From Coemansia sp. RSA 922 (taxonomy: Eukaryota > Kickxellomycota > Kickxellomycetes > Kickxellales > Kickxellaceae): DNA of 39,376 nt. Below, piece after piece: positions 1 to 8,306 of the stretch. The position numbers and the translations under genes are program-made. Under the pieces are notes generated by a model. It had not been told where the DNA came from. It did no database searches and worked only from the letters and a program-made list of their open reading frames with translations. The stretch covers positions 1 through 39,376 of the forward strand of contig JANBQS010000079.1 in NCBI GenBank assembly GCA_027577415.1, written 5' to 3'. How positions within the stretch are numbered: the stretch's first letter is position 1; every line of letters starts with the position of its first letter.

Positions 1-518
1 TCTCTCTGAGCGCGCTCCTTGTCAGCGACGATCTGCGCATTAGTATTACGCTCCAGTACTTGCTCATCACCAGTATGTTCTCGATAAACGATCTCCGACT
101 CGCCATTCGCTCCCTCAACAATCTCTGGCGCGCCAACGTCATAGGCCTTCAGGACGCGCTCACGCTGCCGCCGCTCCTCCGCCGTCAGCTGCCTGCCCGC
201 AGCCACGGGTTTGGCGTCTTGCGCATCGCGCAGTAGCTCCTCACGCTCCTTCTCCAATGCCCCCCGCAACGCCTGCTGTGCCTGCTCCAGGGCGTCCAAA
301 TCGCGCTGCGCCTTGTCTCCAGCCACTAGCTCAAGGGCTTTGTTGACTACCTGTGTAAAATCCTGCTCGCTCTCGGTTGCCTCCAAGTACCCGACTATCG
401 CCTCGTGCTTTTCCTCATCGTCCATGCTCGTATCTTCCAGCAATCCCACGCAATACTCTACAATCGCCTCATCGTCCACGCCGAGCTTTCCTAGCTCTGT
501 AGCCAAGTACTCTGACAT
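1..518 (-). CDS. CCDC43: CCDC43-family protein (C-terminus cut by window edge)
   Basis: The frame is open from an ATG at 518 to the left edge (172 codons, no stop). The first ~60 residues form a short helical domain beginning MSEYLATELGKLGVDDEAIV, followed by an acidic segment and a charged Glu/Arg/Gln-rich coiled coil. Around residues 155-165 there is LERNTNAQIVADKERAQ. The order of a small helical N-domain, a basic ERRQRERVLKAYDV stretch, then a L-x-R-N-T-N signature matches the CCDC43 family of eukaryotes. The molecular function of that family is poorly defined. The ATG is preceded by an AT-rich leader and sits about 100 bp below a TATA-like block. FIRRM ends 136 bp upstream on the same strand. 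The C-terminal basic coiled coil expected in the family would lie outside the window. Confidence 0.7.
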   Translation of the reverse strand, partial: MSEYLATELGKLGVDDEAIVEYCVGLLEDTSMDDEEKHEAIVGYLEATESEQDFTQVVNKALELVAGDKAQRDLDALEQAQQALRGALEKEREELLRDAQDAKPVAAGRQLTAEERRQRERVLKAYDVGAPEIVEGANGESEIVYREHTGDEQVLERNTNAQIVADKERAQR

Positions 519-616
519 TAAAGTTTTACGAGAGAAATACAAAATAACGTCCCAGACAAAATTATCCAATATCTCGCTACTCCAATCTTTTTTTGACGTG
601 ATATATAATCTCCAAT

Positions 617-635
617 CTATAAAATTATATATAAT
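617..635 (-). promoter_or_regulatory. TATA-like block for the CCDC43-like gene
   Basis: An AT-only run with overlapping TATA motifs lies 99-117 bp upstream of the ATG at 518. That spacing resembles the TATA-to-ATG distance of several other genes here (about 95-150 bp). It also overlaps a possible splice acceptor discussed under findings. Confidence 0.35.
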
Positions 636-653
636 CACATGAGCTGTGCTGAT

Positions 654-3566
654 TCAGATCCACTCACCAGGCTGTCGCACTCGCTCAATAGTTTGCGCAA
701 GTCTCGCCAGTTCAGTCTGAACCGCCGCCTCAGCCACGCCGCGGTCCGTACCATCAAGACGGGAGCACAGTGCTCGAATCGCATCTACTAGCGACTGGCT
801 GCTCATGCCATTGGTTCCTTTGCCGCGAGTAGCCAATCTAGCGGAGCTGGAGCCAAGAGGCTGGTCAAAGACGCTCCTGTACAACAATCTACGCTTGTCG
901 CCAACATTTTCGCCATCAAAGGGCGCACCGGCCGGTACATTCTGTATAAAGTCCACAAAGCCGGCCTGCATGTGCCCCGGTACAAGCGACTCTACGACAG
1001 ACGCAGATGTTGACTCGGTAACGAAACGGACGATCGACAAGTGCGCAGCATGACGTACTATCCACGGCCTCTGGTCATCCAGCAAGTGCGCGGTTACTTG
1101 GCTCATGAGTTGCACAACTGTAGACGCTGACGGCTGTTCCAAATCAACAGAGACAAATACTCCGATAAACTCTGACAGTTGGAACAGCGCCTTGGGCCCC
1201 GACAAAGCCGGACAACCAAGGCTTTTAGCACACAGCTCAAGCAAGCGCCCCGCGTGCATGGTGTTCCCGATTTCAAGCTGCGACACAGTATACAGCAGTC
1301 CCTCGATAATACTTTGGCTATCAACGCCCGAGTCATGCACGACGCAGCATCGCTCGAGTGCTGTATACGCACTTGCACAAATGTCAAATATCAGTCCACG
1401 GTTATCCGCAGTCTTTTGCCTAGCAATTGCAGGCGCCAGTGCTGCAAGCGCCGCAAAAGCCTTGGAATTTTGACTTGGTGGTCCATTGCCAAGAAGTGCT
1501 ACCATCTGCTTTGCTACAGAGCAAGCTATACTCTGCATCGCCGCTGATGATGTGTCGAACACCACCCACGGCACCAATGCACACGCACTCGCAGCTCTCG
1601 ACGGGTCATTTGGCCGCAAGAACCGTTGACCAATATCGGACAACAGCCGCGCTCTTTCGCCATCGCTACGTGTCGCAATCAGGCCAGAAACAAGCCGCCG
1701 CACGACTGCACGCTGGCCAAGATCAGTCGAATGGCTAGATACCTGCGTCTCAATAATCCCAATGACCGTTGAAAGGACCAATTCGCCAGACAGAACATGC
1801 TTAGCCAGCACGATCCAGGCCTCTACGACGACCCATGCCCCCAGGCTACATGGAGGCGATTTCACTACAGCCGCGAGTGCCCCAGTCTCCCAGTATCCAA
1901 AGAGTGCTGGCGAAGCAACCTTTGTCGCACAAAGAGCCAGTGCCTGCGCCAATTTTTCAGAGTCGGTCGCCGAGGACATCTGGTCAGCACTTACTTGGTC
2001 AGTATTGGCCATGGCATACGGAAGCGCGGAGACAATGTCACTGTCAATAGACAGTGCAATGGCGTGTATGAGGCCAATTCCGCGAGTCAGAAGCGTCTGC
2101 TGTTGATCGGCGGTAAAGGCGTCAATATTGGTCGCGAGTATCTGCAAAATATCGCGATTCGCTGCCGCATGTTGCACTCCCGGCAACAAGGGCATTTGAA
2201 CAGTACTTAAACCGCTATTGCCATCAATATACGCTTGCAGCGAGTCCAAGTAGTCGGCAATCGGCGCCAGATAATGCGTTAACAGCGAGATCAAAAGCTT
2301 GGTCATAAACGTGTTCACAACTTGCCGAATCGATGTACTCGACTTTAGAGAAGTGCGGCAAAGCGTCTGCCCACAAGCCAGCTCCCCAAGTATGACATCG
2401 AGCATAGCAAATACGGCAGCGACCACCCTAGACCTATTGTCCGCGCTTCTGCTTGCGGCCTCGGTAGCTTGGATTCGAGACAAGAGGCTGGGCATCTGGA
2501 AGACGATAAATTTGATAAACGCCAAATGCTTGGTTGCGCACTGCTCGACTTTTGGGTCGCGCATTTCAGACAGCCTAGTTTGTCGCAGAAACGTCACCAG
2601 CTGTGCTGCCAGGTTACGTGCCGCCTCGCACGACTGTATATACACCTTGAGACACAGACCAGCGGCGTCGAAAGACACGCCCGCTGGAAATACAGTGACA
2701 ATCGTACACAGCGACTGCCACACTGCCCTAAACAAAGGCGCCGAGCTTAGCATATTGCTATATACTCCCAGCGTGCGATCACAATACCGCAATAACAGCG
2801 ACCGCTTCATACCTGAATCCTGCGCCAAGTGAGACTTTGAGCCAAAGACCGCCGACAAAAGCATAATAAGCCTCTCCGCTGCCTTGCATAGTACACTGCA
2901 CTGTGTTTGATGCTTCAAAACGGGGTTTGTACATAACGAGTAGAACCGGCATCCGCCCTCATACAGCTTAAAGACATGCAACGCAACGGCACTAGTGCCA
3001 TCCAAAGCCGATTTCCAAATTGCTGGCGACTTTAGCAGTCCATCGTCACCCGCACCCGACAATCGCTCTACGGCGTCGCCAGTACACTCTGTACACACGG
3101 TCGCCAGTTGAAGCAACTCGGCCACGCTGATAGGATCGCTTGCGCTAGACGTGGCAACATATTTTTCCAGCTGTCGACCAAGTTCGTCAACAGCCTTCGC
3201 TAGTTTAGACAGGCACATGTCGGTGATGTGCGAGCTGTATATAGACGACTTTTCGTTGCCCCCTTGGCTAGATATGTTGGCAATGGCCGCTGGCATAGCT
3301 CCTAGAATCAGCACTGCTGAGCGAATACCACATTCGTAGAGCCGAGTAACAGAGGGGCTGGACAGCAGTTCGTTGACCAAGTATAATCCGACCTCGATGT
3401 CGCCAGAGCTGCCCGGAGAACCAAACCTGAACATGTCCTCGACCAACCCTTCCATAACCTTTAGCAGCTCAACGTAGTCCAGCAGCTCCAAGACCGTGGC
3501 TTGCTTTGCGTGTTCGATTAGTTGCTTTGCCCTAGCAGCAGGGTTTTCGACGCCATTGGTAAACAT
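654..3566 (-). CDS. FIRRM: FIRRM/C1orf112-like regulator of recombination (DUF4487)
   Basis: A 970-residue all-helical, HEAT/ARM-like protein with no introns. In animals and plants (FIRRM/FLIP) this protein partners the AAA ATPase FIGNL1 to control RAD51 filaments and mitotic chromosome stability; that role is family knowledge. Two segments support the call: residues ~610-690, with the W-V-V-V-E-A-W-I-V-L-A-K pattern followed by an RLVSGLIATRSDGERARLL helix, and the C-terminal part LLDDQRPWIVRHAAHLSIVR followed by a short F-V-D-F-I-Q motif. Both resemble the conserved end of FIRRM. The frame is open up to 3731, but the extra 55 residues are AT-rich and aromatic-rich, as translated promoter would be. 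I therefore place the start at the ATG at 3566 (MFTNGVENPAARAKQ). It is divergent from MCM4. A different HEAT-repeat protein is the main alternative. Confidence 0.6.
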   Translation of the reverse strand: MFTNGVENPAARAKQLIEHAKQATVLELLDYVELLKVMEGLVEDMFRFGSPGSSGDIEVGLYLVNELLSSPSVTRLYECGIRSAVLILGAMPAAIANISSQGGNEKSSIYSSHITDMCLSKLAKAVDELGRQLEKYVATSSASDPISVAELLQLATVCTECTGDAVERLSGAGDDGLLKSPAIWKSALDGTSAVALHVFKLYEGGCRFYSLCTNPVLKHQTQCSVLCKAAERLIMLLSAVFGSKSHLAQDSGMKRSLLLRYCDRTLGVYSNMLSSAPLFRAVWQSLCTIVTVFPAGVSFDAAGLCLKVYIQSCEAARNLAAQLVTFLRQTRLSEMRDPKVEQCATKHLAFIKFIVFQMPSLLSRIQATEAASRSADNRSRVVAAVFAMLDVILGELACGQTLCRTSLKSSTSIRQVVNTFMTKLLISLLTHYLAPIADYLDSLQAYIDGNSGLSTVQMPLLPGVQHAAANRDILQILATNIDAFTADQQQTLLTRGIGLIHAIALSIDSDIVSALPYAMANTDQVSADQMSSATDSEKLAQALALCATKVASPALFGYWETGALAAVVKSPPCSLGAWVVVEAWIVLAKHVLSGELVLSTVIGIIETQVSSHSTDLGQRAVVRRLVSGLIATRSDGERARLLSDIGQRFLRPNDPSRAASACALVPWVVFDTSSAAMQSIACSVAKQMVALLGNGPPSQNSKAFAALAALAPAIARQKTADNRGLIFDICASAYTALERCCVVHDSGVDSQSIIEGLLYTVSQLEIGNTMHAGRLLELCAKSLGCPALSGPKALFQLSEFIGVFVSVDLEQPSASTVVQLMSQVTAHLLDDQRPWIVRHAAHLSIVRFVTESTSASVVESLVPGHMQAGFVDFIQNVPAGAPFDGENVGDKRRLLYRSVFDQPLGSSSARLATRGKGTNGMSSQSLVDAIRALCSRLDGTDRGVAEAAVQTELARLAQTIERVRQPGEWI

Positions 3567-3966
3567 GAGAAATTTAAACGACAATAGTGTCGCGCATTTA
3601 GCCAGACACAATGGACAGAACCGGAATGCAAACGAATAAGAAAAATAATACAAGAGAAAATAAAAACGCGACAAGACAATTAAAAGTTTATGAAACAGAA
3701 AGGCCGTGCTGCGCATAAATCCTCCACCCAACCCCCAAAAAAACGTTGGCTGATCAGGTTACTGAACTGATGCGTTGATCGATTTAGAGGTGTTTACTTT
3801 AGCAGAGGATAAACAAAGTTCTCAAGGCAAAACCTTGCCGTGCATCGCATCTTTTCCTTCCTTTGCTTGCTATCTTTACTTATTTATTTATTATTTCACC
3901 TTTGCGCGCACCCTATTTTTTTGGTGTTTGAATTGAGCTAATCTAAAGCCCCCAAAAAAGTTTACA
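3567..3966. promoter_or_regulatory. Shared divergent promoter, FIRRM / MCM4
   Basis: This 400-bp AT-rich gap separates two divergent starts. It holds AACGCGAC at 3665-3672, an MCB-like ACGCGA core about 100 bp above FIRRM, and TTTGCGCGC at 3901-3909, about 60 bp above MCM4. The second resembles but does not exactly match an E2F/MBF site. Both genes belong to DNA replication or repair, so S-phase co-regulation is plausible. No strong TATA box is evident on the MCM4 side. Confidence 0.35.
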
Positions 3967-6882
3967 ATGTCGGGTGACCCTTCAAGCTCGCCAGTACTTG
4001 GCCAAGACTCGGACGTCGAGGACTTTAACATTGGAGCAGATGAGTATAATATGCTTCCAGCGACACCAGCGCCGTTCTCGCCGCCGCCACTTCCAGTTGG
4101 CCGCAACCGGCTGCAGCAGTCACAGCAAGGAGCGAGCCAGACGGGACGCGTAGCAGCAGGTCGCAACAACAACGCGATTCTCTCCTCATCGCCACGTCTC
4201 GGTTTTAGCGACATGCCATCGACACCTGGCGGTGGGCTCAACTTTGGGCACAGCAGCCAGCTAGCGGCGGCAGGCATGGCAGGCGGCTACTCTGACGCGC
4301 TATCTTCTCAGCTGGACAGCATGAGCATGAACGTGCAGCCAGCCAGGACGGCCAGCGGACACCGGCGTGGCGACTTGGGATCTCGCGCGCAGGCGCTGTC
4401 ATCAGAGCTAGGCGGCATGGAGCCCAGCGGCGGGCCATCTGAGGGGGCAGCGCAGCCCAAGGAGATCCGCACGATCTGGGGTACCATCGTCCATGTGCGC
4501 GACGTAATGAGCTCATTCAAGGACTTTTTGCTGCACTTTACTCCCAAGCACCGGCCGCCCGCCGACAGTGCCAACATGTCCGAGGCTGAGCTCAACGAGC
4601 CCGTGTACCCGCAGCTACTCAAGCGTATGCACGACTCTGAGATCTTCCAGCTCAACCTCGACGCGCAGAACCTAAAGGCATATCCGCTGTCACAGAGCCT
4701 GTACCGGCAGCTAGTCAACTACCCGGAGGAGGTGGTGCCTATTATGGACTACGTGCTTACTGAACTGTATTTGGAGCAGTTCCCCAGCGCCGACGTTGAT
4801 CTGGCGCAGTCGGACCTCAAGGTGCGGCCGTACAACCTGAGCACCTCGACCAACATGCGCGATCTCAACCCCAGCGACATTGACAAGATGGTGTGCGTGC
4901 GCGGCATGCTCATCCGCTCGTCGTCAGTCATCCCCGACATGGAGCGGGCGTTCTTCCGGTGCCTGCACTGCGACTGGACGACGACGGTGGGCATTGACCG
5001 CGGCGTCATCAGCGAGCCCACGCAGTGCGGCAACACGTCGTGCCTGCAGAAGGAGTGCATTGAGCTGGTGCACAACCGCAGCTCGTTCGCCGACAAGCAG
5101 CTGTCGCGGCTGCAGGAGACCCCCGAGGTCATTCCCGACGGACAGACCCCGCACACAGTGACTCTGGTTATGCACGACGAGCTGGTCGACGTGGCCAAGC
5201 CCGGCGACCGCCTGGAGATCACGGGAATCTACCGCGGCGTGCCAGTGCGCACCAACCCCCGCAACCGCACTGTGCAGGCCATCTACCGCACGTACATTGA
5301 CATTGTGCATATCCGCCGCCTGGGCCGCAGCCGCGTCCAGCGCGCGACCAAAGAGGGCCTGGACGTGGCCGAGGCCGTCGTCGACCCACAGCGCGAGCTG
5401 GCCACGGCGGCGTCTGATGGGTCGGAGGGCGATGATTCCAAGAACCAGGCCTTCACTCAGCATGAGATTGACGAGTTCAAGAGGTGGTCGCGCGACCCGC
5501 GTCTCTTCGACATCCTCTCGCGCTCGGTAGCTCCGAGCATCTACGAGATGGACGATGTCAAGCGCGGCCTGCTCTTGCAGCTGTTTGGCGGTGTGCGCAA
5601 GCAGTTTGCCCGCGCTGGCGCCCCCCGCTCCCGCGGCGACATCAACGTGTTGCTGGTCGGTGACCCTGGTGTGTCAAAGTCGCAGATGCTTTCTGCCGTG
5701 CACTCGTTGGCGCCTCGCGGTATTTATACCTCGGGAAAGGGCAGCTCGGCTGTCGGTCTCACCGCCTATATCACGCGCGACCCTGATACCCGCCAGCTGG
5801 TGCTCGAGTCCGGAGCCCTGGTGCTGTCAGACGATGGCGTGTGTGCCATTGACGAGTTTGACAAAATGTCGGAATCCACTCGCTCCGTGCTGCACGAAGT
5901 CATGGAGCAGCAGACTATTTCTATTGCCAAGGCTGGCATCATCACGTCGCTGAACGCGCGCTGCTCAATTCTTGCTGCTGCCAACCCCGTCAACAGCAAG
6001 TGGGACAAGGACCTGAGTATTGTGGAAAACATGAACTTGCCGCCTACCCTGGTCTCCCGCTTTGACCTAGTGTTTATTGTGCTGGATACTGTTGATGAGA
6101 CCATGGATCGCCGCCTGGCTCGCCACATTGTCGGCCTGTACACTGACGAGGCGAATGTCGATGAGGCTGTTAGCGATGTGGAGAGTATGCCCATGGTGCC
6201 CACGGAGAAACTGACTCGCTATATCGCCTATGCTCGTCGCTACGTCAAGCCTACGATCACTGACGAGGCAGCCACCGCGTTGGTCCAGGCGTACGTTGAT
6301 TTGCGTCGCATGGGTCGCGACACTGCCGCTGCCAACACGACCTCTGCCGCCGTGCAGGCAGGCAACAGCGCCAATGGCCGAGTCACTGCTACTGCGCGTC
6401 AGCTGGAGTCTATGATCCGTATGGCTGAAGCTCACGCCAAAATGCGTCTTTCCGAATTGGTCGACGCCAACGACGTGCACGAGGCATCGAAGCTTATGCG
6501 CGAGGCTCTGCGCGAGTCTGCCACTGACCCACGTACTGGCCTTATTGACTTGGACTTGCTCAACACTGGGTTTGCTGCTAGCGACCGCCGCCAGCTGGAC
6601 GCTATCAAGCGCGAGACTCGTAGTTTGTTGCTTGCTGCTGTGCGCTCTAATACCGTGCGTGGTGATAGTTCGGAGGGCGCGCTTCCTGATTCTCCTCACT
6701 CGGGTAATAGTGCTACATACCAGATTTGGTTGGAGCGCCTCAACGAGCAATCATACTCGCCGGTGCCGCCTCGCTTGTTTGACCAGGTTATTCGCGAACT
6801 GCAAACTGAGGGCACTATAAATGTCGTTGGATCTGGTCGCAATATGCTTATTGTCGTCAAGCAAAGCGCTATTCATAACTAG
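3967..6882 (+). CDS. MCM4: DNA replication licensing factor MCM4
   Basis: This is a subunit of the nuclear MCM2-7 replicative helicase, 971 residues with no intron. The N-terminal ~150 residues are Ser/Pro/Gly-rich and disordered, as expected for the Cdc7-Dbf4 target tail. The OB/zinc domain follows, with a zinc finger starting CLHC near residue 331 and closed by a second cysteine pair about 20 residues on (C-G-N-T-S-C). The AAA+ core carries Walker A GDPGVSKSQ (~565), Walker B CAIDEFDKM (~625), sensor 1 AAANPVNSKWD (~672) and the arginine finger LVSRFDL (~696). The C-terminus ends in a winged-helix-like segment. The linker after the AAA+ core has an Ala/Thr-rich insert (about 783-800). Subfamily assignment rests on the zinc-finger spacing and the DDLSIVENMNLPPTLVSRF-type region. 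The ATG at 3967 directly follows an A-rich leader. Confidence 0.95.
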   Translation: MSGDPSSSPVLGQDSDVEDFNIGADEYNMLPATPAPFSPPPLPVGRNRLQQSQQGASQTGRVAAGRNNNAILSSSPRLGFSDMPSTPGGGLNFGHSSQLAAAGMAGGYSDALSSQLDSMSMNVQPARTASGHRRGDLGSRAQALSSELGGMEPSGGPSEGAAQPKEIRTIWGTIVHVRDVMSSFKDFLLHFTPKHRPPADSANMSEAELNEPVYPQLLKRMHDSEIFQLNLDAQNLKAYPLSQSLYRQLVNYPEEVVPIMDYVLTELYLEQFPSADVDLAQSDLKVRPYNLSTSTNMRDLNPSDIDKMVCVRGMLIRSSSVIPDMERAFFRCLHCDWTTTVGIDRGVISEPTQCGNTSCLQKECIELVHNRSSFADKQLSRLQETPEVIPDGQTPHTVTLVMHDELVDVAKPGDRLEITGIYRGVPVRTNPRNRTVQAIYRTYIDIVHIRRLGRSRVQRATKEGLDVAEAVVDPQRELATAASDGSEGDDSKNQAFTQHEIDEFKRWSRDPRLFDILSRSVAPSIYEMDDVKRGLLLQLFGGVRKQFARAGAPRSRGDINVLLVGDPGVSKSQMLSAVHSLAPRGIYTSGKGSSAVGLTAYITRDPDTRQLVLESGALVLSDDGVCAIDEFDKMSESTRSVLHEVMEQQTISIAKAGIITSLNARCSILAAANPVNSKWDKDLSIVENMNLPPTLVSRFDLVFIVLDTVDETMDRRLARHIVGLYTDEANVDEAVSDVESMPMVPTEKLTRYIAYARRYVKPTITDEAATALVQAYVDLRRMGRDTAAANTTSAAVQAGNSANGRVTATARQLESMIRMAEAHAKMRLSELVDANDVHEASKLMREALRESATDPRTGLIDLDLLNTGFAASDRRQLDAIKRETRSLLLAAVRSNTVRGDSSEGALPDSPHSGNSATYQIWLERLNEQSYSPVPPRLFDQVIRELQTEGTINVVGSGRNMLIVVKQSAIHN

Positions 6883-6938
6883 TCTCATTCTCATAGTATT
6901 TCCAATTTTTATTTATTTATTTCCAATGATTACTTTTG

Positions 6939-7247
6939 CTACATGTGCGAAAATAAACCTATATATTCTTTGTTAGTTTTTAGATATACTTTATATCTGC
7001 CACCTTCCTCTTTGCATTTGTTCATGAATTGCTCAATAATCATGTCGGCTTCAAATATTGCACCCTGGCTGTCGACAATATTAAGCCTAGAATACTTGTT
7101 TAATTCATATTTGGCTTTCATAGCAGTGATAAAACTCTCTCTGCTGTTGGAACTACATTGTACGTCAAAATCCACCTCTACTTTTTTCTCGGCTCTATCT
7201 TCGTTATAGTGAACGAGAAATTTATAAATATTGGTAGTTTTGCTCAT
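6939..7247 (-). CDS. Small orphan-family protein, paralogue A
   Basis: 102 residues, function unknown. It is homologous to the genes at 9124-9507 (B) and 10200-10574 (C). The common pattern is a beta-hairpin opening, an (S/T)-N-x-R-x-x-F-(I/M) motif entering a helix (here SSNSRESFI), a G-A-(I/T)-F turn (QGAIF), then F-M-N-K-C and a Y-K-V-Y-L-K-T-N-K-E-Y strand. The alternation suggests a compact beta-grasp-like alpha/beta domain, which is a structural guess. A start at 7253 is possible. I prefer 7247 because TGAATATGAG around this ATG is shared with B and C. No signal peptide or membrane segment is visible. It is tail-to-tail with MCM4, with 56 bp between stops. A lacks the ~25-residue C-terminal helix present in B and C. 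Confidence 0.65.
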   Translation of the reverse strand: MSKTTNIYKFLVHYNEDRAEKKVEVDFDVQCSSNSRESFITAMKAKYELNKYSRLNIVDSQGAIFEADMIIEQFMNKCKEEGGRYKVYLKTNKEYIGLFSHM

Positions 7248-7396
7248 ATTCAAATAAACTATAGTTCGTCTGTTGGCTATGTTTAACCTGTCCCTTTTTA
7301 ACGTAATATGTAAAAGAGAGAAAAAAAAGAGAAAAATGGAAAGAAGAAAGAGAGCTTGTTAGAGTAGGAGAAAAAAATAGGGCCTTGAGCTTTTGT

Positions 7397-7652
7397 TCTT
7401 TATTTAAAGCATTGGAAATGCCCACCCAACATTTTTTTTCTTCTATTCAGACATGATTTGGAACAAGGCTGGCCCCTTTTTTTGTTCAAAAGAAATCGAG
7501 TGAGAGGCGAAAGAAATTTCAATGGCCCGGGCATTCCAGAAAACATTTTTTTGCCGCTTTGCAACGTCATGTCTGAAAAATGTTGGGGGAGAGAGGGACA
7601 GTATTTATTTTTGTCAACGCGTGGAGAACTGTGCACAAAGCATACAAAGCAA
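7397..7652 (-). promoter_or_regulatory. Promoter of paralogue A with modules shared with B
   Basis: Reading upstream from the ATG at 7247, there is a TATA-like CTTTAAATAAAG at 7398-7409. Next is an ATGATTTGGAA...AGGCTGGC block at 7453-7478 (about -206 to -231). Last is GTGCACAAAGCATACAAAGC at 7631-7650 (about -384 to -403). The last two have close counterparts at the same distance from the start of gene B. An imperfect inverted repeat (CCAACATTTTT ... CAGACATG at 7427-7455 against CATGTCTGAAAAATGTTGG at 7568-7586) brackets the middle part. Confidence 0.45.
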
Positions 7653-7899
7653 GCTGACTTAATGACTTTGGATTTTTTGTTCCAAGAATAAATTTTTTTG
7701 GTTGGGGGGAATGCTAAAGTCTAACCCCAACACCCTTTTTTTTGTTCTTGCACTATAAAATCATGCCATTTTTGTGTAGTTTACATCGGCTATTTTTTGT
7801 TAGACCTCACTAATATAAATAGTAATGGAGATATTTGGTGGGGGTATCCGGGATGTAGAATAATTGGCTAGTAAGATTTGTATTTCAGTGATAGTTGCT

Positions 7900-8025
7900 T
7901 TATTCCGAATCAGGGCTACACCACAGGCGTCCTTGGATAATAACACAGCTTCGTTCTTTGAGAGGTACAGCGGTAGCGATGGTAGCAGCCACGAGGGTAA
8001 ACAGGGCAAATGAATATAGTTTCAT
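7900..8025 (-). CDS. Putative small secreted peptide (41 residues)
   Basis: A 41-codon frame encodes a clear signal-peptide-like N-terminus (Met-Lys, then a 14-residue hydrophobic core, A-T-A before the predicted cut near residue 19). A 22-residue mature part follows with two cysteines (S-C-V-I-I ... L-W-C-S). A TATA box (GAATATAAAAAG) lies about 115 bp upstream, the same spacing as in genes B and D. The peptide could be longer: GTGTAG at the Trp-Cys codons and TTACTAG about 50 bp on could be an intron, giving a different tail. I do not recognise the family. The alternative is a chance short ORF, but signal sequence plus TATA argue for a gene. Confidence 0.4.
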   Translation of the reverse strand: MKLYSFALFTLVAATIATAVPLKERSCVIIQGRLWCSPDSE

Positions 8026-8135
8026 AATGTCAAGCAACGATAGATATCTAAAAAAAAAAAAAAGAATATTTTAGTGGGGCAAGGTTTAAATGGTGTATGA
8101 GAGAGTACCAAAAACTAGCCTCTACAGGTAGCCTC

Positions 8136-8143
8136 TTTTTATA
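8136..8143 (-). promoter_or_regulatory. TATA box of the putative secreted peptide gene
   Basis: TATAAAAA on the minus strand, 111-118 bp above the ATG at 8025. Between them lies a 13-T tract ending in AG (8051-8063), which could be the acceptor of a 5'-leader intron. Confidence 0.4.
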
Positions 8144-8165
8144 TTCACAAATAAAAGTATTTTTG

Positions 8166-8306
8166 CTCATTCTCATGGCACATGTCGAATGAGGTGGGAA
8201 CCAGAGCCAAAAACGTGAGAATAAGTTCCATGTCCTCGTATTGTTTGATTATTCTCACAGGTTATACAAGCCGACACTCGTATAGAATTACTACTAGCAT
8301 AACCTG
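8166..8306. repeat. Three consecutive inverted repeats
   Basis: There are three perfect inverted repeats in 141 bp. CTCATTC/GAATGAG (8166-8172, 8187-8193) has a 14-nt loop. GTGAGAATAA/TTATTCTCAC (8215-8224, 8249-8258) has a 24-nt loop. CAGGTTAT/ATAACCTG (8258-8265, 8299-8306) has a 33-nt loop. The last two arms share a base. They may form hairpins in RNA or mark a degenerate mobile element; no coding frame crosses them. Confidence 0.5.

Noticed and set aside
211..642. 143-codon plus-strand frame, Ser/Ala/Cys-rich
   Set aside because: It is the antisense of the CCDC43-like gene; the minus-strand frame has a recognisable family signature.
3567..3731. N-terminal extension of FIRRM to 3731
   Set aside because: The 55 extra residues translate AT-rich promoter DNA (Phe/Tyr/Leu-rich) and the first codons are unlike the protein; the ATG at 3566 begins a normal polar sequence.
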